From assembly GCA_023974075.1 (NCBI GenBank), contig CM043793.1, positions 3,972,896-4,036,895 on the forward strand: DNA of 64,000 bases, given 5' to 3'. A program made the position numbers and the translations under genes. Below are positions 1 through 10,408 of the stretch, piece by piece; the first letter of the stretch is position 1, and every line of letters starts with the position of its first letter. A model generated the notes under the pieces. That model was not told where the DNA came from and ran no database searches. It saw nothing but the letters and a program-made list of their open reading frames with translations. Source of the stretch: Chaenocephalus aceratus. Taxonomy: Eukaryota > Chordata > Actinopteri > Perciformes > Channichthyidae.

Positions 1-173
1 ACATGACATTCTTTGTTCCCACTGTTCTCTATGGGAACTACGTTTCTAAAACCAAATATGGACTCTGCTCAGGAGGTAATACTTAATTCAAAGCTTTCCT
101 CCCCACCCCACTGAACTTTGTCTATTTGCATCCTTCCTTACGTGTCAGAGTTCTCCTAGGTGACATGGAATAG

Positions 174-254
174 ATGTCTAAACCACGCAGCCTGACAACA
201 GGAGTTCATCAAGGCTCAGTCCTTGGCCCTTTCCTCTTCTCCCACTACATAAAG
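174..254 (+). mobile_element. LINE reverse-transcriptase fragment
   Basis: Bases 192-254 read LTTGVHQGSVLGPFLFSHYI in one frame. This is a decayed form of the TTGVPQGSVLGPLLF block conserved in the RT palm of L2/Jockey-type non-LTR retrotransposons. The rest of 1-920 is tjp2 intron with no recognisable exon. Confidence 0.6.
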
Positions 255-920
255 GATACTCTCGTACTTGTGTGTGGCTTCTCCTAGCTAGGTAGACGTC
301 TTTTCTTTTCATCCCCCAATCAAAAACTGTCATCTCTCCTTGCCTAGCTGACATCCCATAGCTGTTGTCCTGGAGCTCAACATTAACTCATCTTTTTATC
401 CTGTCCAATTGATGTATATTTAGTACATTGGGTTTATTGTTTTAGTTTAGTTTTTAAACTTAGTATCGAGAAGGGATCAAACTTATTGGAATTTCTCTAG
501 TTTTGGTATCCTTTACTACATTTCTAGAATCTTCTTCCCTGCTGATGACTTTAATTGATCTAGCAGATGTGACATCACAGCAACGACAACCTCAAACACC
601 ACTGCTGGCATTCTGCAAAAATGGCAAATGTTTACCATCGTCCAGCACCTCCTACATTTCCTTTCTTGCTGACCTAAATCAAGGAAAACATTTTGGATAC
701 ACAATCCATAAGCTTGACAGAATAGTTAAGCCCTCAGTATGTCCACCCGCTGTGGTCGAGAGAGAGAATTACTAAAAGCTAAGGAGCTCCTTTGTTTGAG
801 TGCCTCTAGTCTCCGTATGGCTGCATTATGACGTTTCTGCTTGGTTTCTATCGTCTTTTATAAAAGTCTGATTTGTACCACCACTAACTCTGAGTATCTG
901 CTCTGATGCTTTTTCTCCAG

Positions 921-1415
921 GTGAAGCTGCTTCTGAGGGACGATCCGGCCACTTTATCAGGATCAACTAACCCACACCATCACCACCGTCAGCACCACCC
1001 TCCACCCCCCAGCTCCAGCAGAAGTTACGATTCTCCCTCCAGCAGCAGCCCGGCCAGCAGCAACAATGACCCACCCCCACTCATCCCCCGTTCAGCAGCT
1101 TCCTCCGGCCCGCTGCCCCTGCCTCACCACTTTAACTCCTGCAGCAAAATGTGGCCTGTGGGAGCGCCTCAACCCCCCCCCATGCTTAGGTCCAGCAGTT
1201 GTGGGGGCACTGCAGAGGCTACAGTGCACCCCCCCGGGGCTCTTTCCGGTGCCCTGGCAGCCTGCAGGCAGCAGCAGGAGGAGGCGGCGCAAGACAGCCC
1301 TGGGGAGGACCCCTCCCTCAGGTCCTTCTATGGGAAGATCAAGGCCTTCGAAAAGATGGATCACTTCGCCCGGGCCCAGAGGATCCTGGAGCTGCAGGAG
1401 GCGCAGAGTGCCAGG
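921..1415 (+). CDS. tjp2: tjp2 exon with His/Pro/Ser-rich linker and conserved helix block
   Basis: The exon is 165 codons in phase 0, after a pyrimidine-rich acceptor (ttttctccag) and before donor AGG|GTGGGC. Residues 15-110 or so are His, Pro and Ser rich and presumably disordered. The last 35 residues (FYGKIKAFEKM to EAQSAR) form the conserved helical block. Other open frames over the same bases are shadows of the GC-rich composition. Confidence 0.85.
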
Positions 1416-3701
1416 GTGGGCAGAGCTCTTTGTTCCTATTGGCCAGCTGTAGTATCAGGAGGCGATTTACACGCATTGGTGTAAACTAACCAAGTACATT
1501 TACTCAAATACTGTACTAATGTACAATATTGAGAGACTTGTACTTTGCTTGAATATTTAAATGTTTTGCTACTTCTTACTTCTACTACACTACAACAACG
1601 ACCTGAACTACAATTCAGAGGTAAATCGTGTACTTTTACTCCTCTGCATTTATACCTTTAGTTATTTTACAGATTTGGATTGATAATGTGAAATATAATC
1701 AACTCTTAAATCAGACTTTAGTTACACCTATTCTCAAGAATAACATCATACAAATCTTATATAGCACCTTTTATACTAAGTTAGTAAATAATACATGGAT
1801 TTTGTAGTAAAAGTACAAAAGTGATTTTTGTATTTTATTTAATGAGGTATTTCTCTGTACAGCACTTTGGTCTGGAGGTTTGAAAGTGCTGTACACATAC
1901 AGCTGTATTGTATATTGTACATTTCATTTACCAAAGAAAAATAAATGTCTTGATTATCACTCATGTATCGTGTAATTATAACTCAACATCTCATCAAGAA
2001 TAGGTTTAAAAATACAAAACATGAGGAAAACACAAGCAGGTGTAACATAAACAAGACATACTAATGGACACCAATGATGGGGACAATAACGTTACCAGAG
2101 GATGGAGAGCACGACAGGCTAATCGGACATGCTGAGTGTTGATTGGATGATGATTGTGTCTGATGTGTGTCTGTCTATCTCAGCAGAGTAGTTTGTAGGT
2201 AGAATCCCGCTCATGTCGAGCTTTAATACACTGATCTGTGTTTGCAGATGGAAATGGCTCAGAAGCACCCCGACATCTACGCCGTTCCTCTGAAGGCGGC
2301 CAAGCTGGAGCACAGCCGCCCTCAGCCTATCGGGTAGGCTCACTACTGCCATACGCCTCGCTGTGAGTGGCTGTCTGCGTGTCAGTGTAACCTCCCACTT
2401 CCCCCCCGATTCCACAGAGGCTCGCATTGTTGGGGAAATCCTATCACAATATAAAGTACTGTAACCTGATTACTTTTGGATTACCTCAATATCAAATGCA
2501 ATGCAAATAATACACAAGAGAAAATAAATATCAATAAATGGCTTCAACTTTAACTTTAGACCTATTCGAATACATATGTTGATTTACCAATTTATAGTCT
2601 ACTGATAGTTCATCAAGTTATCTAAATAACTTTATCTGGATGTGAAATGGAAAGTGAGTGAATGTTTCACAGAATACTACCCTCAATATAAGTAAGGCCT
2701 AAGAATAGGAAATACACACTTCCTTGCAGCTTCTACAGCATGATGACCCGGTTAGAGGGTTACATTAAACATTTATCTAAAATGTTACAATTACTAGTTT
2801 CCTGTTAAAAATGAAGTCTATGATGTTAGACCACGGAATAATGGGACCTTAGAAAAGAAGAAATCAAGATATTTAGTTTCAAAAGTCCTCTTAAATGTAA
2901 AGCTCGGCTACAGAATAGTAAGTATAGTTTACTAATGCTGTTTTGTTTAATGCATGACCATGACAGAAGGAGAGTGCGAGTTGTGCAAACCAAACAAAGT
3001 TATCAGAAATAGCCATGTGGCAGCAACTGAGATAGTCCACACTAAATAATAAACAATATAGCCGTCCTCTATTTCTTGAGGGGGCTCCATGGACCCCCAT
3101 GGACCCCTCTCAGGACCCAGCTTACTGCAAGAGACCAGAACCAGGTTACCTGCTTTTATTTAGTGACTCATTACCTGATTCTGATCAGCTGTCTGGCTTC
3201 CGGCTGATCCAAGCCGGCGCTCCGAACACACCGCGCTGCAACAGGTGCCTTGCTCAAGGGCACCTCGACAGCACCCAGGGGACATTCAAAGAATATTTCA
3301 TCCAAATAAAAAAAAAATCCCAGACATGAATATGTGTTAAAGTGGCTCTTACATGGGGATCAGTGAAGTCACTGGGATTCATCACGTGGGAGCTATGAAC
3401 GCCTGTACACCTTTTATCACAATTCATCCAATAGCTGTTGAGACATTTACAGTGTGTCTGAAGTGGTGGACAGATGTTGTGAAATCAGAATCAGCAACTA
3501 CATAAAGTAGATTTTATGAGTGCAGGACTCAACACAGCTGTTGTCTGTCCCTCCAGGTCCAGCTCCCGTCCTGGACCCCAGACTCCTCCGTCCTCCAGGG
3601 AGGGGCGTCCCTTCTGCCCCAGCGAGGAGGATGTGGAGGAGGCGACAGCGCCTGAATACTACACCGCCAACTCCTTCCAGTACCAGGACACCCAGCTGTA
3701 G
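921..3701 (+). CDS. tjp2: Tight junction protein 2 (ZO-2), C-terminal exons
   Basis: This is the last part of a tight-junction MAGUK scaffold that links claudins and other junction proteins to actin under the plasma membrane. Three exons join in frame: 921-1415 (phase 0), 2248-2333 (leaves two bases), and 3557-3701 (ends in TAG). They give about 241 residues. Each junction has AG/GT signals (ttctccag, tttgcag and ctccag acceptors; gtgggc and gtaggc donors). The first exon is low-complexity His/Pro/Ser-rich, then reads FYGKIKAFEKMDHFARAQRI and LELQEAQSAR. The second begins MEMAQKHPDIYAVPLKAAKL. This block matches my memory of the TJP2 tail; TJP1 instead ends in a ZU5 domain, not seen here. The protein ends YQDTQL, a class I PDZ ligand. 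The PDZ, SH3 and GUK domains would lie left of the window. Adjacent entrep1 supports TJP2 over TJP1. The teleost paralogue (a or b) cannot be decided. Confidence 0.85.
1480..1720 (+). repeat. Fragment of an AAGTACATTTACTC-type interspersed repeat in a tjp2 intron
   Basis: The stretch begins aagtacatttactcaaat and holds the 'tactttgc ... tacttctactacac' core. The same repeat appears in intron 1 of entrep1 (32,348-43,953, interrupted) and at 44,260-44,370. It is a high-copy fish repeat; I do not assign a superfamily. Confidence 0.5.
2248..2333 (+). CDS. tjp2: tjp2 penultimate exon
   Basis: An 86-bp exon between tttgcag and gtaggct. It encodes MEMAQKHPDIYAVPLKAAKL and then EHSRPQPIG, with the last codon split (GG|G). 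This is the most family-specific stretch of the tjp2 tail. Confidence 0.88.
3557..3701 (+). CDS. tjp2: tjp2 terminal exon and stop codon
   Basis: The acceptor is tgtccctccag. One base completes the split glycine codon. The exon then encodes SSSRPGPQTPPSSREGR, an acidic SEEDVEEA stretch, and ends EYYTANSFQYQDTQL followed by TAG at 3699-3701. The T-x-L ending fits a class I PDZ ligand, as in other ZO proteins. Confidence 0.86.
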
Positions 3702-4140
3702 CTGTCCTGGACACATGGTCATGCACTGCCGCTGCAGTCCATAGCACATCCATGCCATCATGCCCTGCACAACAAGCTGCTGACTCTGAACTGACTCTTG
3801 CTTCTTTGATATTAAAGGACAACAACTTTTATTTTTGATTCACAGAAGTTTAAGCAATCTCACTATCCATTTGGATAGGAACACTGTCCTCACTTAACTT
3901 TTTACGTGTATCTAATGGTTTCTTTATTCTTTACACTTTTAAAGGGTAAACTGAGTAATCAGTAACCGCTTGTTTTCTTGCCTATGCAACTCTTCAGTTC
4001 GTGCACAGCAACTGAAACGTATTGCCACAAGTTTTGCCCTCACGAAAACCTCAACAAACCTAAATACCACAATGCGCTTTATCACATCTCTCCCCATCTT
4101 TTTCAAGCTACTATTATTGCCAGCTACGATCAATAAATGT
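3702..4140 (+). other. tjp2: tjp2 3' UTR with poly(A) signal
   Basis: AT-rich sequence follows the stop codon. A canonical AATAAA lies at 4132-4137, about 430 bp downstream. Everything after it is AT-dinucleotide-rich non-coding sequence (about 4,160-4,300), so transcription probably ends near 4,150. The exact cleavage site cannot be read from the sequence. Confidence 0.55.
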
Positions 4141-6001
4141 TACCTATATATTATGATATTCAACGTATATATGTATATATATATATGCACAGTATATATA
4201 TGTATTTAAAGTCAAGTGTTTATACTCTGTCTTTGCATTCCTTCGTATATGACAATGCCTGTGTATACATACAGTATATATCTATATATAGTCTATCTAG
4301 TTACACTGGAATTTGTGATAATTTTTTGAAGTGCCTTTTACTTTCTCAGTCCCATGAGGTTCGGGTTGTGTTTCCTCTGCCCCGCAGCCGCCCAGCCGTA
4401 TTAAAACCTCTGCTGCTGTCAAGCTTAAAGGGAAACCAGGGAACCAGTGACACCAAAATCTCAATGCTGAGCCCATACACCACACACTGTACTGTCAGGA
4501 TTCAGAAAGAGCTGACACTGTCTGACCGCTAGAATCCATCCACAGCCATATCAGTTTGAGACTTTCCGTTTAGATCACGAGAGGAGTTCAAAAGTGTTCT
4601 CTGTAAAGGCCCGGTCACTCAAATCTACAGATTTCAATAGAAGCTGCAACATTTGCGGAATAGCTCGCAGGGTTAGGAGTTCAAGTTTGGTGAAATCAAG
4701 CATTAGCAAATAGTGAATTGTGTTGACACGCTGATCTTTGAAGGAAATTAAGTTCAGATTGTCAAAAGAAAAAAGAGGCTATCATAGCTTGTTAGCTCTG
4801 TTACACTTTTTATATATACTTAGGCAAAGGCTTGCAACAACACACATTATTTTTGTTGTAGCCCTACTGTTTCCACCTTGGCATATTGCAACAGCCACAG
4901 GAGCTTGGTAACCCTCCTGTAGACAGTTACTGCATCACCAAGCTGCAAGATAAACTCAGTTAAATGCGGCTTGCGCTACCTTTAGCTGAGCCCTTTCGGG
5001 TGTGGCCGGGCCTAATAGTTGCTTTTCGTCATTGTTTCCTTCTTTGGTGCTGAGCAGTCATTGCTGTTCTGCTTTAGTACCGCCCAGCCACAAAGGGCTT
5101 GCCAGTTTGAACTGAGCGGCCAGTAGCGAGGTGTCTTGAGCCTGGGATCGTTTTGTTGGTTGACTTTCTGCAGGTGATGCCCTTTTCTGTCTGTTCAGCC
5201 ATGGAGGCGTTCACTGCCTATGCTAACAACCCTGTTAAATGATACGGTTGGTGACATTCTACATTTTTCTTATTGTCAACAAATCCCATGTGCAGACCCA
5301 AACCAACAATGAATGTATCCACTAAGTATTGTGTGTGTATCCATCACCTGATACTGAATATCTTATTTCTCTGTGCCATAGAGCTCTAATGTTGGTCACA
5401 GAACTGTAAGAGGCTCGACCAGAGCAGCAAGAGTGGATTAATCCGCTGCTGAAAATACTGCAGTCCCCAACAAATGCACTATTTCCTCCTGTTTGAAAAA
5501 TAACTAATGTGTTCAGTTCTTTGAAAATAATAAACTATATATTTGTGAGCTTTTGTAATATATATATTTATGTCTTCAGAAGGAACCAGAGTGTATTGAG
5601 TTGTGGACTAAGGCAGTGTTGATATCGCTTTTTGGGACAATAAGAATAATTTGGAATAACACCAGCCTTATTTTCTAAAGCTGTTTCCCATTTTTGATAC
5701 TTGAAGCCTGAATAGAGTGGTGCAAGACAGAGTCCTACAACCAGGGAATCAGTTTCACGGCAGGTTCCCACGTCTCAAAGTCAACGTTTTTGGGTCATTT
5801 TCTTAAGTCTGACGCTTAAGAAATGTTCATACTTTGTTTTACGACATAAAATACATCAGTGAATACCCCACTGGTAAATGTTGGAAGCTTTTATGTGTGT
5901 TAAAAACAGTGGTTGCAATCAGGTGACTAAATGAAACTACTAAACATCATCACATCAAACATTAGCCGCCTTTAGCTTAGCGGTGGTGACTCGCAGCCAT
6001 G
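4141..6001. other. Intergenic sequence, mostly unassigned
   Basis: The sequence between tjp2 and the first large transposon nest is AT-rich. It contains an AT-rich simple repeat (about 4,160-4,300). It also has an imperfect inverted repeat near 4,985-5,105, where agccctttcgggtgtggcc pairs with a later ccagccacaaagggctt, probably a small decayed MITE. No exon or RNA gene is recognised. Confidence 0.5.
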
Positions 6002-6623
6002 CATACATGCCAACCTTTCCAAATCCAAAAGAGGTAGGTTTGCGCGTGGCAAATGTGCACGCCCAAACCAGGTAATCAGAAGAAATGGAACCCAGTAATC
6101 ACATGTATAAACCATGTATTTAACATATATTGCATCATTTTATGCATTTTTCAGAAAAAGTGGTAGCTTGGTAAACAGTGACATCAACGACATGTCTGGT
6201 CTGTAAAATGCCCGAAAATTAAACGAATGGGAGATAAATATCCCAAAGTCTCCACATTTTATATTTGTAATGTGCTTCTGGTCCTCTTTCAGTTGAGACT
6301 GTAGATGAAGGATGTGTCAGGACGTAGAACTCTTGTGTGAACATTCGATAAAGCCAGTTTCATATTCTTGTTTCATGTTGTTGACATATTAGAGTCAAAG
6401 GTTTGCACAGAGCGAAATATCTTTGTGTTGCGCCATACATCAGAAAATACTGCATTAAAAAAGTCATTTCCTGCATTTGTCTACTGATAAAGTGTGATAT
6501 AAACAGGGCTGCACATAACTGGTGCGCGTGCGCAGGTGCGCATGCGCACCTGCGCCAAAAAAAGAAGCAACAGGTCATTTGAAAAAAGGTGCATTTGCAT
6601 ACAGAGAGAGAGAGAGATACAAG

Positions 6624-7278
6624 AAAAATGCAGACGCGTATGCTGAGCTAATACAACTTTTAGACGACAAAAGCCTCTCGCTACTTATGAGGGATGCGCC
6701 CGACAATGCAAGAGAAGCCTTAAAGATATTAAGGGGATATTATGCCGGGAGGGGAAAACCCCGGATAATAAACTTGTATACCATGTTGACATCGCTTCAG
6801 AAGACGAACAGTGAAAGTGTCACAGACTATATCATACGGGATGAAACCACCATCACTGCGCTACGGAACGCAGGTGAAACGTTAGGCGACGGCCTACTGA
6901 TAGCCATGGTCTTAAAAGGACTGCCTGAGATGTTTAGACCATTTGCAATACACGTGGCACATAATGATGACTATAACGTTTCCAGAGTTCCGGACAAAGC
7001 TAAGGAGTTTTGAAGACACAGAGAAATTAAGCACGACAGAGTCGAGTGATAACGTGATGAAGACTCAAGCGAGACCCGGACGGCGGCCCGCCAAGCAAGG
7101 TGCATATGACAGGAACAGTGACAATGCCGATATTGAGTGTTTTAAGTGCGGCACAAAAGGCCACAGAGCGAGAGTATGTCGGCAGAAGACATGGTGTAGT
7201 CAATGCAAAAGTGACACACACAAAGACGCCACGTGCAGGCGTAAAGACAGACAAGATGGCGCGAGAAAAGTCTCATGA
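6624..7278 (+). pseudogene. Copia gag (UBN2-like capsid region and two zinc knuckles), frameshifted
   Basis: 6624-7013 encodes the copia-type Gag region, with [20 protein letters not shown] and the motif [11 protein letters not shown]. The frame ends at a TGA (7011-7013) and continues one frame over from about 6,990 to 7,278. That part holds two CCHC knuckles, CFKCGTKGHRARVC and CSQCKSDTHKDATC, each spaced C-x2-C-x4-H-x4-C. Knuckles of this kind bind RNA in particle assembly. The N-terminus is missing because the element is 5'-truncated. Confidence 0.8.
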
Positions 7279-8127
7279 AGAAGATGGCGGCGATGCAGAT
7301 TACGTCTTCAGGATCAAAGACGGAGAAAACAGGGTCCAGCGGCAGCCAGCACGCAGCATCCAGGAGAAGGGCCTGATGGTCGACACAGGAGCCACCTCGC
7401 ACATCATCACGGACATCACCAAGTTCAAAAACTTCGATGACACGTTCAAGCCAGAGACGCACTGCGTGGAGCTGGCAGACGGTACCCGGTGCAACGGTGT
7501 CGCTCAACGCAAGGGAGAAGCAGAGGTTTGCCTGGTCGACAGCGGAGGACGGCGACATACCACTACGCTGAGAAAGGCGTTGTTTATACCGTCATATCCC
7601 CAGGACATCTTCTCAGTGAAGGCAGCGACCGCCAGCGGAGCCACGGTCGTTTTCAAACAGGAAAAAGACGCTTTGATACACAAAGACGGAACCAGGTTTG
7701 ACATTCATGTGTACAACAGGTTGTATTATTTGCACACTGAAGGTGAGAATAGTGACAAATGCAATGCTTGCCATGATGTACAGACGTGGCATGAAATACT
7801 AGGCCACTGTAATTATGACGATGTGCTACAAATGCAAAATGTGGTTGAAGGTATGCAGATCAAGGGCAAAACAGAAAGACCCGACCAAGAATGTGAGGTG
7901 TGTATTCTGGGGACATTTGCACAAACCAGAAATAGAAACCCTGATAGTAGAGCAAAGGCTCCATTACAAATGGTACACACGGACCTAGCCGGTGCAGTAG
8001 CTACAGAGTCAAGAGATGGTTACAAATATGTACAGTCATTCACTGATGGCTACTCGGGTGCAATATTTGTATATTTTCTAAAGACTAAAAGTGACACGGT
8101 ACAGGCAACGGAAAAGTACAAAAGCAC
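7262..8127 (+). pseudogene. Copia protease, GAG-pre-integrase domain and start of integrase
   Basis: In the frame open from 7100 to 8134, the aspartic protease motif LMVDTGATSHI lies near 7,375. The zinc-binding GAG-pre-integrase domain follows: WHEILGHCNYDDV near 7,790 and the CEVC pair near 7,890. The integrase core starts with MVHTDLAG, which carries the first catalytic Asp, and SFTDGYSG. The frame then jumps at about 8,127 and the remaining D and E catalytic positions are absent. The element therefore cannot encode a working integrase. Confidence 0.8.
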
Positions 8128-8411
8128 AAGCTAGTCAAGTTTGTAAACAAGGTAACTGTGGAGAAACAGACACAGACCCAAATGATGACAAAGACAGTGT
8201 GAGGCAGCCTAGGGCTAGCAGGGTCACACAGGAGATACATGAGAGCACAGAGAATGCTAAAGAGACTAGTGCACACAGTGACAGTCCAGTAACTATGTCT
8301 GACGACAGTAGCCAAACACAACCAAGTGGGACAGATGATGAATCTGAGGGTGGGAGATACCCGACTCGAGACAGAAGGAAACCAAGTCACTTAAAGGACT
8401 TTGTAACGTGA
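8128..8411 (+). pseudogene. Copia integrase C-terminal tail / linker to RT
   Basis: This is a hydrophilic acidic segment in a different frame from the upstream integrase. It ends GRYPTRDRRKPSHLKDFV, the standard Arg-rich ending of the copia integrase-RT linker. Its direct junction to the first part of the integrase core shows that a large internal piece was deleted. Confidence 0.7.
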
Positions 8412-8439
8412 TGGGATTCATACTACCGTAGACTACTGC

Positions 8440-9321
8440 TACAGAGCAGTATGTGGCATTCCACAGACATGTAAGGAGGCTATGCCGTCAACTGACTCAA
8501 GAGAGTGGGTCAAAGCCATGGATGACTAAATCCAATCATTAAACGACAACAACACATTTACCCTGACAAATCTGCCAAAAGGCAAAAAGACAGTGGGGGG
8601 CAAATGTGTTTACTCTATCAAAAGTGATATTGAGGGAATGGACAAGTACAAAGCAAGCTTTGTGGCCAAAGGCTATAGCCAGAGGATGGGGATTGACTAT
8701 GGAGAGACTTTTCCCCCCACGGCCAGCTTGACGAGTGTAGGAGTGTTGTTACAGAAAGCAGCACAGGAGGACTTGCTACTGCATCAGATGGATGTAAGAA
8801 CAGCGTACTTACACGCTCCTATAGATTATGAAATCTATATCGAACAACCAGAGGGTTATGAAGAAAGAGGGGAAGGTCTAGTGTGTAAGCTAGAAACATC
8901 TCTTTATGGTCTAAAACAATCCGGTAGAAATTGGAACAGGATTTTGCACGATTGTTTAACTGAAGACGTTTTTGCACAGAACCCAGCAGACCACTGTGTC
9001 AAAGAGACCGAAGGTGGAAAGGTGATAATAATCATCTGGGTCGATGATCTGATCATTGCAGCGAGCAATGACAAAATAATGAAGGAAGTGAAAGAGATGC
9101 TCTCTGCCAAATTTAAGATGAAAGATTTAGGCAGCCTAAAATATTTTCTGGGTATCGATTTCAAACAGTCGGATGGATGTGTAAAGATGTCACAGGAAAC
9201 ATATGTTAACAAGATACTGGAGAGGTTTAACATGCACAACTGTAAACCCAGAGAAACACCCTGTGATCACAAACTTGACTATACAGAAAATGCAGTGAAA
9301 ATGGATGATGTCAGGATGTAG
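8440..9321 (+). pseudogene. Copia reverse transcriptase (RVT_2)
   Basis: The reading frame runs from about 8,440, with an in-frame TAA near 8,527, to a TAG at 9,319-9,321. Visible motifs are YKASFVAKGYSQ, MDVRTAYLHAP (first catalytic Asp), SLYGLKQSGRNW, and IIWVDDLII, which carries the catalytic Asp pair. KMKDLGSLKYFLGIDF then follows. These match the copia RT family in order and spacing. The domain is nearly full length apart from the internal stops. Confidence 0.88.
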
Positions 9322-10084
9322 TACAGAGAGGCGGTAGGCAGCCTTATATACCTGACCACATGTACAAGGCCAGATTAAGTTTTGTTGTGAGCAAACTATC
9401 ACAATATTTTGCTGAGCCTACAGAGGAGCAGTGGGTAACTGTGAAACACGTGTTAAGATACCTTAGAGGCACTATAGAGAAAGAGTTGTGTTTCACACCG
9501 ACTGGGCAGCTGATGCCACCGACTGGGCAGCTGATGCCACCGACTGGGCAGCTGATGTCACCGACTGGGCAGCTGATGCCGACTGGGCAGCTGATGCCAC
9601 CGACAGGCGCAGTACCACAGGATACTGTGTAAGCCTCAGTAAGAACAGCTCTTTAGTCTCATGGAAGAGTAAGAAGCAGCCTACAGTGGCACTTTCCACC
9701 TGTGAGGCGGAATACGTGGCTCTGGCCTCAACTATACAAGAGTGTATATATTTAGACCAGTTACTGGAGGGTATCGATGATTACAAATATACACAAACAG
9801 TAGTGTATGAGGACAACCAGGGAACAATTGCCCTAGCCAAAAACCCTGTAAGCAGACAGAGGTGTAAGCACGTGGACATAAAGTACCACTTCATAAGATC
9901 AACTGTCAAGGATGGGAAACTAACTCTGGTGTACTGCCCTACTGAAGAGATGGTGGCAGACATAATGACAACCTGTAACCAAGCTGAAACTGAAGAAGTT
10001 TGCAGGAATCGTTTTTGGAGTTTAAAATGTGTGAGGAGGTCCACATTTTCATTTTGTTTACATTTTTGGAGTACAGCAACCTGA
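9322..10084 (+). pseudogene. Copia RT C-terminal end and RNase H, with amplified DWAADAT repeat
   Basis: The segment starts with the conserved EAVGSLIYLTTCTRPD block and KHVLRYLRG. The RNase H catalytic Asp motif, normally a single DxDWAGD, appears here as five tandem copies of a 21-bp unit (one copy is 18 bp) at 9500-9601. STTGYCVSL, STCEAEYVAL (Glu), EDNQGTIALAKNP (Asp) and KHVDIKYHFIRS follow, all typical of copia RNase H. A frame change lies at the start of the repeat. Confidence 0.85.
9500..9601 (+). repeat. 21-bp tandem repeat inside the RNase H active-site motif
   Basis: The unit is gactgggcagctgatgcc plus acc. Copies start at 9500, 9521, 9542, 9563 (18 bp) and 9581. All lengths are multiples of three, so the RNase H frame is kept through the array. 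Confidence 0.95.
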
Positions 10085-10097
10085 GAACAAGTGGGGG

Positions 10098-10408
10098 TGT
10101 TAAGGGAAATGTTTACATATGTCCTCAGTTATTGTATGTAATACTGTTATTGTACCACTGTGAGGCACTGTAGTATTACGTGCTACGTATTGACCAGTCT
10201 TGTGTCATGTAAATGAGGGTGTGTTCACCTGATGCACGTGTACACTGTCTATGTGTGTTCTCTTCTAAGTTAGCTCGGCTGAGCGAAGGAATCACCTGTG
10301 AAGCAGAGGAATAAATCATGCTCAAGGGCTAAACAGTTCATCGTCTCCGTCTCCAATATCTCTCTCCGAGTGCAGCGTAAGAAGAAGCTGCCATCCTAAA
10401 CCTCAACA
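10098..10408 (+). repeat. Copia 3' LTR
   Basis: The LTR begins TGTTAAGG directly after a purine-rich polypurine tract (gtgggggt at 10,091-10,098) and ends CCTCAACA. Its ends are the TG...CA inverted pair TGTT/AACA. It contains an AATAAA about 100 bp before its end. It is 311 bp long. No matching 5' LTR is in the window. Confidence 0.75.

Larger units (their letters stand above)
6600..10408 (+). mobile_element. Ty1/copia LTR retrotransposon, 5'-truncated and inactive
   Basis: The order gag, protease, integrase, RT, RNase H is diagnostic of Ty1/copia. A 3' LTR (10098-10408) is present. No 5' LTR or primer-binding site is seen: the left side passes from hAT terminal sequence into gag near a short GA repeat (6600-6616). 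Coding is broken by frame changes near 7,013, 7,278, 8,127 and 9,490, and by stops near 8,409, 8,527 and 9,319. Most of the integrase core is deleted. No copia TSD can be defined because the 5' end is missing. Confidence 0.88.

Noticed and set aside
503..775. 90-codon frame left of the tjp2 exon
   Set aside because: No splice signals fit, no domain is recognised, and it lies in an intron with LINE remnants.
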